64,000 bases of DNA from Hemerocallis citrina (taxonomy: Eukaryota; Streptophyta; Magnoliopsida; Asparagales; Asphodelaceae). The notes beneath the pieces are model-generated. The model was not told the origin of the DNA and made no database searches. It saw only the letters and a program-made list of their open reading frames with translations. Shown in pieces: positions 12,502 through 23,444 of this stretch. The stretch's first letter is position 1. Each line of letters starts with the position of its first letter. Both the position numbers and the translations under genes were made by a program. The stretch is from positions 147,177,767-147,241,766 of the forward strand of contig CM030367.1 of NCBI GenBank assembly GCA_017893485.1. Reading direction: 5' to 3'.

Positions 12502-12580
12502 AGGTTGGTTTGGAAATTAAAAAAAAATTGGTCAGTTTGGAAAAAACTTTCAAAAAGTAGGTCGTTTTGGGAAAAAAATT

Positions 12581-12840
12581 CAGTATATGAGGAGGAAGTA
12601 GAGTATTTGGAAACAAATATAATACGCACTCGCAAACACTGTGAATATATAGTAGAAATAGTATGAAGTCAATTTTTTAATATATGGATGATCAGTGCTC
12701 TGAGTCCCTGACAGTGGATCTACGGAGACTATATTATGTCTGGTTTGTATAAATCTCTGATATAGGTTTCATAGAGAAGTATGGAATAGGATAGGATATG
12801 ATGCCTCGACATAAACATCTGGGTCTCCTTATTTTTAATA
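12581..12840. other. Spacer between foldback element and second LINE
   Basis: No gene or repeat recognised. It starts with the probable right-hand target duplication of the foldback element (TATATGAG, 12584-12591). Confidence 0.5.
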
Positions 12841-14926
12841 TTTTTTTTTTTTATAATATAGTGATCACAGTCATCAATTTTATTAATAAAAATTAACGAA
12901 CCAAAAGGTACAAAATATTACACAATCAGTCTAATCACATCTACTAAGCATCAAACAACAATAATGAGAACAAGAAATACAGGGAGTAAAGTACAGTAGT
13001 AACTCCAGTAGGCTGATCCAAGCTCTATATAATACCAAAAGGCCATAATCTTCCATGTAACTGTGAGAGAGGTAGGTGTCGACTGATATCACTCATGGAG
13101 CTACTCCTTATCAATGCGTAGCTTCTTTCTCACTCGGGAATGCCCTGTCCCAAAAATTGTGAGCTCTACAATTTTATAAAACATAATATAGAATCTACAA
13201 TGAGTATTACGAAAACATGCATCAATTCTATTTAGCCATAAAATCCAAATAATAGTAGCTATCGTAATGTCCCATCTCCTTCTACTTTCTTTTCTAATGT
13301 GGTATCTCTCCATGTACCCCAAACGTCGTTAATAGTTATTGGGCAGTCTACCAAACCAAAACCCAAACCCATAATTTCCCATGCTAATTTATCCTTAGGA
13401 CATTGCAAGAAAATGTGGTTAGTGTCTTCCTCTCCATCGTTGCATCTTTGACATCTCGCATCGATCAGTACCTTTCGTCTCCTCAAGTTAACTTTTGAGA
13501 TGATCGCGCCATTCATAACGAGCCAAAGAAACACTTTCACCTTAAGCGGACAATTTCTTTTCCAGATGATTCTAGCTTCCTAGTTTCTAAGTCCTCCGTC
13601 ATTTAAGAGAGAATACATGGAGCTAACCGTGAATGCCTGGCTCTGATTTAGCTTCCATACCCTATCATCTCTTTTGTCGTTGGAGAATTGCATACCGTCT
13701 AAGACTGTTAGCTTAAGCATGTCCAGAAGCTCTTGATGGTCTGAAGATAGGTTTCCGTCGAAGTTAATCACGAAACTATCTCCCTTGCATACATCTGAAA
13801 CCAGAACGTTGATATTTATAGTTCGTGTTGCGAGATCTGGGAAGTGCGAGACCAGAGTATTATTCCCACACCATCTGTCCATCCAGAATCTCGTTTCTTT
13901 GCCATTCCAAATTTTACATGTAGTGTTTGCATGGAAAAGCTCCCCCACCCTAGCGATCCCCCTCCCGATAAACGACGATTTTCCATGGATGCTCTTATTT
14001 CCAAATCTGTATTTCTTCTGTCTCCTATATAATTGAAAAGAGTTACCCCACCATGACTTCCTTCGTTTGTTCATCTTCCACCCCCATTTGGCTAGCAGGG
14101 CCTTATTCATATCTTTGAGGTTGGTGATACCCATACTACCAAATTCTTTCTTCTTGCACACTCTTTCCCATTTGACAAGGTAAACCCCTTTTCCACCATC
14201 GTGAGACCCTTTCTAGAGGAAACGTCTTCTAAATTTGTCTGTTATGTCGATAACCCACTTCGGTAGTTCATATATCGACATCCAATAGGTTGGCAAGCTG
14301 CTAAGGACCGAGTTAATCAAGGTAATTCTGCCCCCCAGTGATAGATATTTTCCATTCCATCTTGCTAACTTCTTTTCAATTCTTTGTACCAGAGGCATCC
14401 AATCCTCTTTACGGAGCCTCTCCGGTCTAATGGGCATTCCGACGTAGAAAAGCGGGAACTGTCCTTTCTCACATTCCATAGTCGCCGCAATCATATCTAG
14501 GTTATTCCCGACGTCGCAGTTAAGGCTGATCACCTTACTCTTCTGTAAGTTAACCAATAATTCGGACCATACTTCAAAACATCTAAGTGTAACCCGGATC
14601 GCTAGGATCTCCTCCCTCCTAGTGCTTCCAAACATCACTGTGTCATCTGCGTATTGTAAAATCGACATCGGTTCCTGAATTCCTCTAATGTTGGCGTCGT
14701 GCAGTATTTCAGCCTCTCTTCCTTTTCTTGTCATTTCTACCAATCCGTCCGCAATAATTATAAAAAGAAGCGGTGATAAAGGGTCTCCTTGTCGAAGACC
14801 CAGGCGGCACCTAATCTCTCTACCACATTTTCCGTTGATTTGGATGAAAGATTTTCCATCTCGAACACACAACTTCAACCAAGTCCTCCATTTCTCCCCA
14901 AAACCTCAGGGTCTCTTTATGTAGCT
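12841..14926 (-). mobile_element. Second L1-type LINE, 5'-truncated and decayed
   Basis: The 3' end is marked by a T-rich run at 12841-12853 (poly(A) on minus). Going leftwards from 14926 the order is RT palm with GLRQGDPLS and YADD, thumb, then zf-RVT. The nucleotide and protein sequences are unlike the LINE at 8596-12501, so this is a different family. No target duplication was found. The 5' side stops where an AT-rich MITE-like segment begins. Confidence 0.85.
13101..14905 (-). pseudogene. LINE reverse transcriptase fragments
   Basis: Four minus-strand frames collectively encode the C-terminal half of a LINE ORF2. 14878-14213 holds the palm with a YADD block at about 14650. 14161-13580 holds the thumb and connection. 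13540-13259 holds a CQRCN...H...C zinc pattern (zf-RVT). 13322-13101 holds the tail. At least three frame breaks or stops separate them, so it cannot encode an active product. Confidence 0.85.
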
Positions 14927-15597
14927 TATAGGAGCAAGGCCAATCAATCGGCAATACTCCCCCACATCGGCAATTCCCCCCCCCCCCCCCCCCCCCCCCC
15001 CCAACCGATCACTAAACCCTTCCCCCCATTCGGCATAACTTTTGCCAAAGAGAAATGGAGTTGCACTTTTTCTTTTGCAAAAAAACCCCTCCTTTAATTG
15101 TGAAGATTATTTAATAAAATAGGATATTTGTTTGTTTGTTTAATTTGTTTTTTAAAACTTCTTTTAAGTTTGATATTTATATACAATAATTATACTATTG
15201 TTAATTTTTTACCGAGATCTTTAAATTGAGACCAATGTTGGATATCTTCATGATTTTATTTTAAGTGTATAAAATAATAATATGAATCAATAATTATACT
15301 AAAGAGAAATACAAATTCATAAATATTCACAATAATTGTATTATATCTTTCTTAGTAAGTGTATTATCTATTTCTAAATAACTATATTATTACTTTTTAA
15401 TTATTTGTATTATCTTTTTGCATTCAAAAAAATTGTTTTGTGAAAATAATTTACAAACAAAACATTTGGAACCTCAAAATGGGAATTGGTTGGAGCATCC
15501 AATTTGAAATCCCAAATCAAAATGACATTATAAAGAATATGCCAAAATGGAACCTTAAAATGAGAATGGGGATGGGAAACCATTGGGAATGCTCTAA
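14927..15597. mobile_element. Possible MITE with PIF/Harbinger-like end
   Basis: The right end reads CCATTGGGAATGCTC followed by TAA, and its complement (GAGCATTCCCAATGG) is a common PIF/Harbinger MITE start. The left end (GAGCAAGGCCAATC at 14932) matches only loosely and lacks a clean TTA flank. The interior is AT-rich and non-coding and contains the poly(C) run. Confidence 0.4.
14976..15002. repeat. Poly(C) homopolymer, 27 bases
   Basis: Twenty-seven consecutive C residues, flanked by ATCGGCAATT on the left and AACCGATCA on the right. Long C runs are rare in plant DNA. It may be real (i-motif/G-quadruplex capable) or an artefact of gap closing or homopolymer miscalling. Confidence 0.95.
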
Positions 15598-16046
15598 GAC
15601 TTGTGAAGCAAGATAGGTTATCTTGAGATGAAGTGGAGATCCATGTGAAGCAAGAAAACCATCTGCTATTAGGGCTAGTAAGGTTTTTCAGTATTTTTAA
15701 AATATCTATAGATTGGCAGGAAAAAATCTCTTATAAAGTAGCCCAAACGGGCCAGACCTTCCTACAAGTCTATCCAGATATGAAATAGGGAAAACCTGAG
15801 CACCCTCCAACCACACACTTTTTTTTTTAGTAACTGTGTTCAAATGATTATCAGTTGACTTATTTTTGGTCTCAGACTAGTACCAGTGATAGGGATTAAA
15901 GCGGATACAAAGGAAGTATGGATTGTAGATTCTACATGGGAGGTTTGGTGATAGGAAAAAATCTTAAGAAAATATCCCAACTTTTTCCACTAGTTTAATT
16001 AGGAATGAAATAGGACAAACCTGAGCTCCCTCCTTTGCGCATAGTT
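15598..16046. other. Unassigned, with a diverged direct repeat
   Basis: No gene. Two diverged copies of a block of roughly 90 bp can be aligned at about 15716-15810 and 15951-16036. Shared words include GGAAAAAATCT and AAACCTGAGC.CCCTCC. Confidence 0.5.
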
Positions 16047-16653
16047 TGTTAGGTTTATGTCTTGCATACTCAATACAATATGAGGAGAAAATTAACAATG
16101 AAACAAGAAGAGGTTCGAAGTGAATATTGGAACAAAAATAAAGCAAGAGCAGAAAGATAGCAATATTAGGTTGCAGTCGACTGCATAAAATGGCAGTCAA
16201 CCGCAAGTGTTTGGTGAGCTCTCTGACTTGGCGCAATCCAAAGCAGTCGACTGCTATTATTAGCAGTTGACCGCAAGTGTGCAGCCGCAGCATTTTGGGC
16301 TAGTCCAGTGGGTCTGTTTGAGCCCAACTTCTTTTCCAAGTTAGACCGTATGGCTCTTATCGTGTAGCTTCTCTTTAGGATATATATGACGGTTATTGTA
16401 CAAGACTACTACACAGGATTTCTCTAGATCTCTATATATTGTAATAGCCTCCATTGAGAGATGTGTGCCAAAAGTATCAACTACTTCATCTGAGAGTTTT
16501 CCATTGTAAACAACAAATACCTTCTAGATTCGTCCGAACTGGGACAAAATTGTCCCATTTGTTTGTTTAGTTATGTCTACTTGCTTGATTGTTTGTATTG
16601 ATCCGTTATCGACTTCTCCTCAAGCACTTACACTGCCCCCTAATTCCCTAACA
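16047..16653 (+). mobile_element. Probable solo LTR, 607 bp
   Basis: The ends are TGTTAGG...CCTAACA, a 7-bp terminal inverted repeat of the LTR TG...CA type. A TATA-like CTCTATATATTG lies at about 16429-16440. No primer site or second LTR is found. The flanking 5-mers (TAGTT and CGGTT) match at only three positions, so the target duplication is decayed or the boundaries are slightly wrong. It contains two of the paired CAGTCGACTG modules (16174-16203 and 16244-16273). Confidence 0.6.
16174..16273. promoter_or_regulatory. Two paired-palindrome modules (CAGTCGACTG, 20-bp pitch)
   Basis: CAGTCGACTG starts at 16174 and its diverged partner CAGTCAACCG at 16194. A second CAGTCGACTG starts at 16244, with partner CAGTTGACCG at 16264. 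Both pairs have a start-to-start distance of exactly 20 bp and both partners are followed by CAAGTGT. They lie upstream of the TATA-like element, so here they would sit in U3. Function unknown. Confidence 0.6.
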
Positions 16654-17223
16654 CGGTTTTGTAGTTGATTGATTATTAGTTAGCTGATGTTTGCTCCCTG
16701 ACTGGCATCTGTGACTGATCAGCCAATGGTGATCCTATGGTTATATATATTGCACATTTGCACTGCTTGATTTTGGACATAAAAATGAGAGATTAATTTT
16801 ACTTTTTTGCCAGCCGACCGACTATAAGTCCCAGTGTGCTGGTCTCCGTGTTTGTCTGAACTAGTCCCGTTTGAATGCTTTTGCATTATTCTCCCTCTGC
16901 ATACAGGTAAACATCAAAACTAATTCCCTACACATCTTTTTTGTCTAAATCTTTTTGTTTTATTGACGTCACAAAAGCATGGTTTTCCTAAACTATAAAG
17001 AGTCTGTATGCGGTCACATACGTTTTGTGATGTATTTTCAGTACTTCATCTCTTTGTGTGATCCTCCAATAAATTTGTTCAAATACCACTGTTCACTACT
17101 TGTAGTCCAGTGTTCACTCTCTTGCTCGTAGTACATGGGGATTAATTTCAGTTAGTGGACAGCAGGTAATCTTGAAGGTTCACTATCTGCTTGGAACATT
17201 TAGCTGTTTATGTTTAGTCTACG
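16654..17223. other. Unassigned, possibly intron of the MFP2-like gene
   Basis: No exon or repeat recognised. It is contiguous with 22900 onward once the copia insertion is removed, so it may be intron of the pseudogene at 23445-24602, but no upstream MFP2 exon could be found. Confidence 0.3.
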
Positions 17224-17495
17224 TGTTGGATGTATATGTATATTCTCAATATAATAGGATAATATTGTATATATTGTTCTATGGGGCAACACGGATTTAC
17301 ACGTGTTATGTATTAATTATTGGAACGAGTTTAGTGGGCTAAAACCCCAGTACCATAAACCCAGTCCAATCTCTATATAAGCTGGTCTAGAGGTAGTGCC
17401 CTGTGAGATTCCAATACTGATAAGCAGGGTATAATATTTTAAGCGGCTATGAGATAAAACCCTAACTCTAATTACTCATCTTAATCTCTCTAACA
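17224..17495 (+). repeat. 5' LTR of the decayed copia element
   Basis: 272 bp, TGTTGGATG...CTCTCTAACA. A TATA box (CTATATAA) lies at 17372-17380. The same family occurs as the solo LTR at 5232-5499. Confidence 0.93.
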
Positions 17496-17940
17496 ATCTT
17501 AAGATATTATAAAATTGAGATTAAGAGAGTTTGAGTTCTGTTCGTCGGAATCTCACCCCCGTCGTAGCCCCGTCGTTATCGCCGGCACCCGACGCCACCG
17601 CTGCTGTCTCCGACCAGAAAAGCCGCTTGTCGTCGACCTCGTCAGCTTTGTCGTTGTCGTCGTAGACCAAAGGGTCACCAATAGCCGGCAAGGACTTCGC
17701 TTGTGGCCGGGTTCTCGAAGTTGAGCGCCGCCAGATCTTAGATCGGGTCGTCGTCGTAGATCCTGTTCGCCGCTGCCCATCGCCAGCGAAGCTCTTCCCC
17801 CTTTTGGCCGCGTTCTACGACTCGAGCGCTAGATCCAAATCGCTCTTTGTCGCCGCCAGCGAAACCCCCTTCTTTCTCGATCAGCTGTTGTCCGGTGTTT
17901 GGGACTGTGATTGGAATCAGGTTGGGAGGTTCTCTTCATG
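17496..17940 (+). other. GC-rich leader of the decayed copia element
   Basis: From about 17545 to 17900 the base composition changes sharply from AT-rich to GC-rich, with many CGCCG and GTCGTC words. Short open frames exist on both strands (for example 17515-17724) but none has a known domain. It lies where a 5' untranslated leader or packaging region would be. It could also be captured host sequence. Confidence 0.5.
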
Positions 17941-19559
17941 ATATGTTGCTGTTGGTATTTGGGGGACCGAGATCAGATCTGGTTCTCTTGATCCATTGGT
18001 AGCTCGCTGTGTGTGGAGCTCTCTTCCTCTTGACTCACGGCTGTGTGCTCTTCAGATTTGGTTCATTCAAAACTCAAGCCGTTTTCTCTTTACCAAATTA
18101 CTTAACTAGTAATTATTCAGAAAGAATCTTCCATTGTTTGGAATATTTTTATTTATTCTTTTGCAATGAAAAACATAATTGTTCGTACGAGGTTCCTAAA
18201 TGAGAGGAATTCAGAAGTGCTGAATTTAACGGTTGGAAAGTGAAAAACTCAATAAGAGATGTTGATGTAATTGCTAGAGATAGTGCGAGCAATGGGGATG
18301 ATGTTTGGACTGGATCCAAATATGTTTGGATTGGATCAGATCTAAAATTAAAGATAAGTTTTTACCTGCATATATATTAATTGTTGTTGCTATGTGCTAA
18401 AGTACGAAAACCGTGTTAACCATTGTTTAATTAAACACAAGTTTGAATAATTGTTAGCTTTGCGCTAAGGATCAAATATCCATTTTGATAAGTTAAATTA
18501 TAGATTTTGACTGTAAATTTGTATCTCCAATTAAATTATTGCTAGAATTAAACAGTGCTAATAATTTGTTTAATTGGCTAATCTATAACAATTTGATGAA
18601 TGTAGGAACTTTAATGTTACCTGCAAATTGTGTATGTTGGAGACGATGGATATGCATTACGGTTGAATAAGTCTGCACCAGGCAGGCTTTTCCATCGAAT
18701 TTGGAAACCATTTCTAACTTGAAATGTCGGTATGATCTTCTCAATCTTGCTTAGTATTTTCATATGGTGAATGTGTGAACGCTTTGTGCGTTTGATTACA
18801 TGATTGAGAGTTTTAGATCATAGTTATTCTCGCTCTGAAAACTAGCATGTTTAGGGTTGTTAAGTGCTTTATCATACTATGTGTATAGATATTTTGACAA
18901 ATCCATTGTTTGCAGTTTTGTGTGAGATTATATATTTGTCTCTCAAATAAAATTTTTATGTATAAGATGTATAACAAATGTCTATAACTTAGGAGAGAGC
19001 ATCTCTTAATGTAGGATTTGACTCCATAATTAGTTACGTCTTGTTCTTTTTCGTTCATTGTACTATGTGTGCAAAGTTGAATTATAACATGTTAGTCATT
19101 ATCTCGTTTAGCGTTTCGAAGATGATGAAGAACGAATAAAGAAAATTTTGCTTACTGTGTTTGAGCAAGTGGACATTGTTAGAACCATTAGAGAAAGCAA
19201 ACAACTTTGGTAAATGTGATAGAGTAATTTTGTATTAACTCTTGTGCATATCTTGCCAACCGCATGTATAAATTGAGTTTAACAAATGAGACAATTAATA
19301 ATAACAGTTCTAATTGTGTATTGTTCCTGAACATAGCAAATTGGCTAGTATTTGAGAACCATATATTAAATTGTCTATTCTTGTTAAAACTCACAACTCT
19401 GCTAAATGACATTTCATTAAATATGACAAATATGAAAGTTGTGCTCAGATTATGATCACTAGAAAATCATTTAGTATGGTATCTAGGAGCACATAACTAT
19501 TTGAGTCGATACATTCTGATATTTGTGATCTCAGTAGCTTTGTGACTAGATAAGACGAT

Positions 19560-19730
19560 TATGGGTCAGAAGTATTTAATCGCTTTTATAGATGATTAAT
19601 ATAAGTCTGTCATATATATGAAGAATGAAGCACTTATTATTCTTAATGAATTAAAAATTATAGTTGAATGCTAAAAATCAAGGGTTCAGATTTGATAGAG
19701 GTGGTGAATATGTTTAACAACTTTAGAGAA
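19560..19730 (+). pseudogene. Copia integrase core remnant
   Basis: One frame reads KYLIAFIDD, a stop, then YKSVIYMKNEA, which matches the copia integrase block around the first catalytic Asp. A further FDRGGEY-like trace lies just downstream, near 19690-19715, corresponding to the second Asp region. Stops and indels break the frame repeatedly. Confidence 0.75.
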
Positions 19731-21189
19731 GTTTGCATTGGGCATAATCTCTACTGCACTCTACTTACAACAATCCAACAGTATTGATACAAGTTAGAAT
19801 CAAACTCTTAGTGAAATGTTGAATTCTATATTATTGACTGTTGTTTGATGTTGTATTGTTAATCATCTCTCTAAATGTGTTACTACACTCTAAATTGAAT
19901 ACACCTTAAAGTAAAATTTTGTGTTGTGATACTTATGTTAGAACACATAATCCTAGAAGACCTAAAGTAGGACCTACAACAAATATTTATGTGTGTTTAG
20001 AAAGTATAGAACGTAGTTCTATGGACAGATGTTGGATCTATCTAATTTGTGTTAGAAGAGTCTAGACTTGCAAAGTTCTTTGAAGAAGTGTTCATCAAAG
20101 ATAAATGTATAAAATAATCTAGTCCTTCAGACATGTTCAATAATTCATAGTTGGAATCAAGAACCAGCCTTACTGACACTTAAAACCTGAATGACAAATG
20201 AACTAAGAAGAGTCTTTAGTGGACAATGAGATGATTTTGTGTCATACAATAATACTTCAATTTAGTTGATTTGCCAAAAGAGTCTAAAATTATAGTAAGT
20301 GGAGTTTTGTAGAAGAAACTTATTTTTGATTGTTCAGTAGCAATTTTAATGCTTTTTAGTAGCAAACAAATTGACTGAGAAAATGGGATAGATTTATTTG
20401 ATGTCTACTCACATGTTTGTCATATTGCTACAATAAGTATTCTTCTTACCCTTACATCTATTGAAAATTTTGTCATTCATAAAAGATATTTAAAAGTTTT
20501 GTACTTGATATTTTGTACTGAACTGTTTTGTACTGGAAAGTTTTGGACTAATATGTTTAGTGAACAAGATTTACAATTTAGTAAAATCTATGCTTTGAAA
20601 CATGTAATATAGCTATCGTATAAATAATTTGACAAATTTCTCAAAGAGCCTAGTATATGAATCAAGTAATTCAGATCAGTGCCTTTAACTTTATGGTGTG
20701 TCAAATATAATGGCTATTATTTACTTGGTTTTATTGATATGCTTGTTGATTGGAAGTGACATCTTTATTATAAATGAAGTTAAAATTGTGCTATCTAAAT
20801 AAATTTAGCACCTAAGTGGTGTGTACACCATATTATGTATAAGGGTGAATTTTGGTTGGCAAGGGATAACCCTTACTCAAACTCGATAAATCAATAATGT
20901 GTTTCAAAAGTGGGGATATAGCGATTGAAAGTGTGTTTTGAAATACCTTATGATTATGATAAAAGGTTGACACCTAATGGTGCAACTATGAGATATGTAG
21001 ATCATTCTAAAAGAATTGAAAGTCTCATGTATACAAAGATCTGCACTAGATAGACAAAGCCTTTGAGGTAGGTATGATCTGCAGATTCACTAATAATCTC
21101 CTACACATTTGAGTGCCCTTAAGAGGCTAATGAGATACCTGAGTGGTACTCAAGAGCTCTAGTTTGCTTTGTGCTACTCAAAGTTTAGT

Positions 21190-21610
21190 GAAAGTCGACA
21201 ACTAGTGGATATGTGTTAACACTAGGAGGAGCAGATATGGAGATTAATAGGCAAACAAGCGTTGCATTCTCATCCAAGAAATCAGACCTCTATGTGTTAT
21301 CCTCTGCAGGGGAAGAGGCTGAGTGGATTGAATGACTTATTGCTAATCATCCATTTGAGAAGTTTAATGTAAATTCTCTAATTCTGTTATGCGACTATCA
21401 AGCTATAATGCACTGTAGCTCATAACTCACTCTATAATAGTAAGAGGAGTATATTAAGGCTGAAAGAAGTCTAGTTGAACTTTCTCATAGATAAAGTGCA
21501 ATTGTGACAAATATGGTCAATGCTCTTGCTAAGAGACTTGAAAGTGATCTAATTATCAAAACTGTAGGGGAAATGGAGTTAAAAGCTGTTGAGTCAAAAG
21601 CTTTAACACC
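21190..21610 (+). pseudogene. Copia RNase H remnant
   Basis: Traces of the copia RNase H end can be read: RQTSVAFSSKKSD, then SSAGEEAEW, then LLCDYQA in place of the usual C-D-N-Q-A block, followed downstream by a decayed K-R-L-E-S-D-L-I terminus. Several stops interrupt it. Its position, about 1 kb before the 3' LTR, agrees with copia order. Confidence 0.7.
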
Positions 21611-22609
21611 CAAGTTGTTTTGAAATTTAAAATCCAATTGGAGCCAAAGAGAAGTTCAAACTGAAACATCAATTTTAGGCAGTTGACATGCTTTAGATAA
21701 TTTGAAAAGTTTTATGTAAATTCTGTTAATATATAATTTCATTCCAATTTTGATGATGCTATATATTTTTATAATTTACTTAGAATCATCTCATTATTCC
21801 AAAGGAAAGCATGAAAACTTGTCGATGTGTTTCCGATGTTTAGAATGGTTGTTATATCATTCCAATTTTGATGATATAACTCTTTTATGGATTCATGTTT
21901 CATTCCAATTTTGATGATTCAGAATTAACCATAATTGATTTGACTATTCTATCATTCCAATATGAAACATAGTATAGTTCTTGTGCAGAAACTATAATAG
22001 TTCTTGTTCTTTATTTTGTTAAAGAAACTTGATTGTGATGCTTGCGTTACATCTTGCTAAGCTATCGTTGAATTGTACTAAGTTCTTTAATGGAACTAGA
22101 TACTTTATGAAATTCACTAGAATTCTTAGAGACATGTCTCTTGATATTCTTGTTTTCAATAAGCTAGCAAAGATGGAGGAGTTGAATCTGTCAACATAGA
22201 TTTCAGAATAATGATTTGCTCAAAATGGAGGAGTAAACATAAAGCAGTTTGCAAGGATATAGTTTTGGTTTATTTCTCTGAGGAATAACTTTGTCACTTG
22301 CTTGATAAAACTTCTGTTGAGTTTAAGACTCTTGTGTTCATGAGCTTAAGACTCATATTTTATTCTTGAAGTTTATTTGCTTTGGTTGATTTTGACACTA
22401 TGACGGGTTCCTCTAGTTGGTTTAGTCACTATGAACTATTCTGTTTTGATATGGTCCTTGAACTATTTGATTATTTTGGTTTAGTCTCATTTGAACTATT
22501 TGAATTATAATTGATTTAGCCTATGATCCATGTTCTTTATGATTCAATAATGTTTGAATTTTTGTGATCCAATATTATAACATTGCTTAGCCTAATATAT
22601 TGAGAATAT

Positions 22610-22899
22610 AGGAGGAGATTGTTGGATGTATATGTATATTCTCAATATAATAGGATAATATTGTGTATATTGTTCTATGGGGCAACACGGGTTTACGGGT
22701 TTACACGTGTTATGTATTAATTATTGGAACGGGTTTAGTGGGCTAAAAGCCCAGTACCCTAAACCCAGTCTAATCTCTATATAAGCTGGTCTAGAGGTAG
22801 TGCCCTGTGAGATTCCAATACTGATAAACAGGGTATAATATCTTAAGCGGCTATGAGATAAAACCCTAACTCTAATTACTCATCTTAATCTCTCTAACA
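22610..22899 (+). repeat. Polypurine tract and 3' LTR of the decayed copia element
   Basis: The tract GGAGGAGATT (22610-22619) is followed directly by TGTTGGATG. The 280-bp LTR (22620-22899) differs from the 5' copy by about eight substitutions and an 8-bp tandem duplication (GGGTTTAC) near 22690. It is followed by the target duplication CTACG. Confidence 0.92.
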
Positions 22900-23444
22900 C
22901 TACGGTGGGCTCCCAAGTCTCCTTATGCGAAGCTTTAATTGCACACCTCACCTCATCTCTGCGGATGCATGCGTAAACATGTAAATTCTGTGATGTATTT
23001 CAATAGATAATTCAATCTTGTATTCCTGCACAGTATAATTGAACTCATTCTTAGTTATAGGTCATTCATACTTACTGCTTACTGCTTAATTGAGAAAGAT
23101 TGCTTAAGGGAAGTGCATTCATTTTTTGGTACACAAGCTGAATCAGAGATCCATAAATCTCATTTGCAACTTTACTGACTATTCTCAAGCGTTATTTTTT
23201 CTGGCTAGCTCACAGAATATTTCTTAGTTTCTACCGATTTCTCAGCTCTCACTAGTCTTTTCATTAGCTGCGCTCGTGCACCGCCTTCTGCAAAGCTTTA
23301 AAGATATCTTAGGTTTTCTAGGAACACATGTTGAGAACTCTCCAATGATAATTTGCATCCATATCAGTCTAGTTGCTTACTTACTTTTTTCCTAATCCTC
23401 TGAGTGGCTCTAATTGTCCATTTCTTCCTGCAAATTTGTGTTAG
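22900..23444 (+). other. Intron-like sequence upstream of the MFP2-like exon
   Basis: AT-rich and non-coding. It ends with TTGTGTTAG at 23436-23444, a usable 3' splice site for the exon that follows. Confidence 0.5.

Larger units (their letters stand above)
8041..12580. mobile_element. Foldback element split by a LINE
   Basis: With the LINE at 8596-12501 and one copy of its target site removed, about 620 bp remain. The left arm (8041 to about 8290) and the right arm (about 8430-8595 plus 12502-12580) are inverted copies, so the element is almost wholly a hairpin. Both arms carry smaller inverted words such as ACTCGCTTTTTGAGACAGCGAGT. TATATGAG stands at 8033-8040 on the left and at 12584-12591 on the right, offset by three bases from the arm end. 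This suggests an 8-9 bp target duplication of the hAT or Mutator kind. Confidence 0.75.
17224..22899 (+). mobile_element. Ty1/copia element with decayed interior
   Basis: Two LTRs (17224-17495 and 22620-22899) flank about 5.1 kb. The 5-bp target duplication CTACG is perfect (17219-17223 and 22900-22904). A purine-rich tract GGAGGAGATT (22610-22619) precedes the 3' LTR. No canonical primer site follows the 5' LTR. Integrase and RNase H traces are in the right order for copia, but every frame is full of stops. By eye the LTRs differ at about 8 positions plus one 8-bp indel in 272 bp, roughly 3%. The interior looks much more decayed than that, so the copy probably moved with help from another element's proteins. 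Confidence 0.92.

Noticed and set aside
17515..17780. Overlapping frames in the GC-rich copia leader
   Set aside because: Open frames on both strands are expected in GC-rich sequence. No domain and no extension into gag.
22900..23444. Upstream MFP2 exons (enoyl-CoA hydratase half)
   Set aside because: Searched by eye here and in 16654-17223 without finding any hydratase motif.
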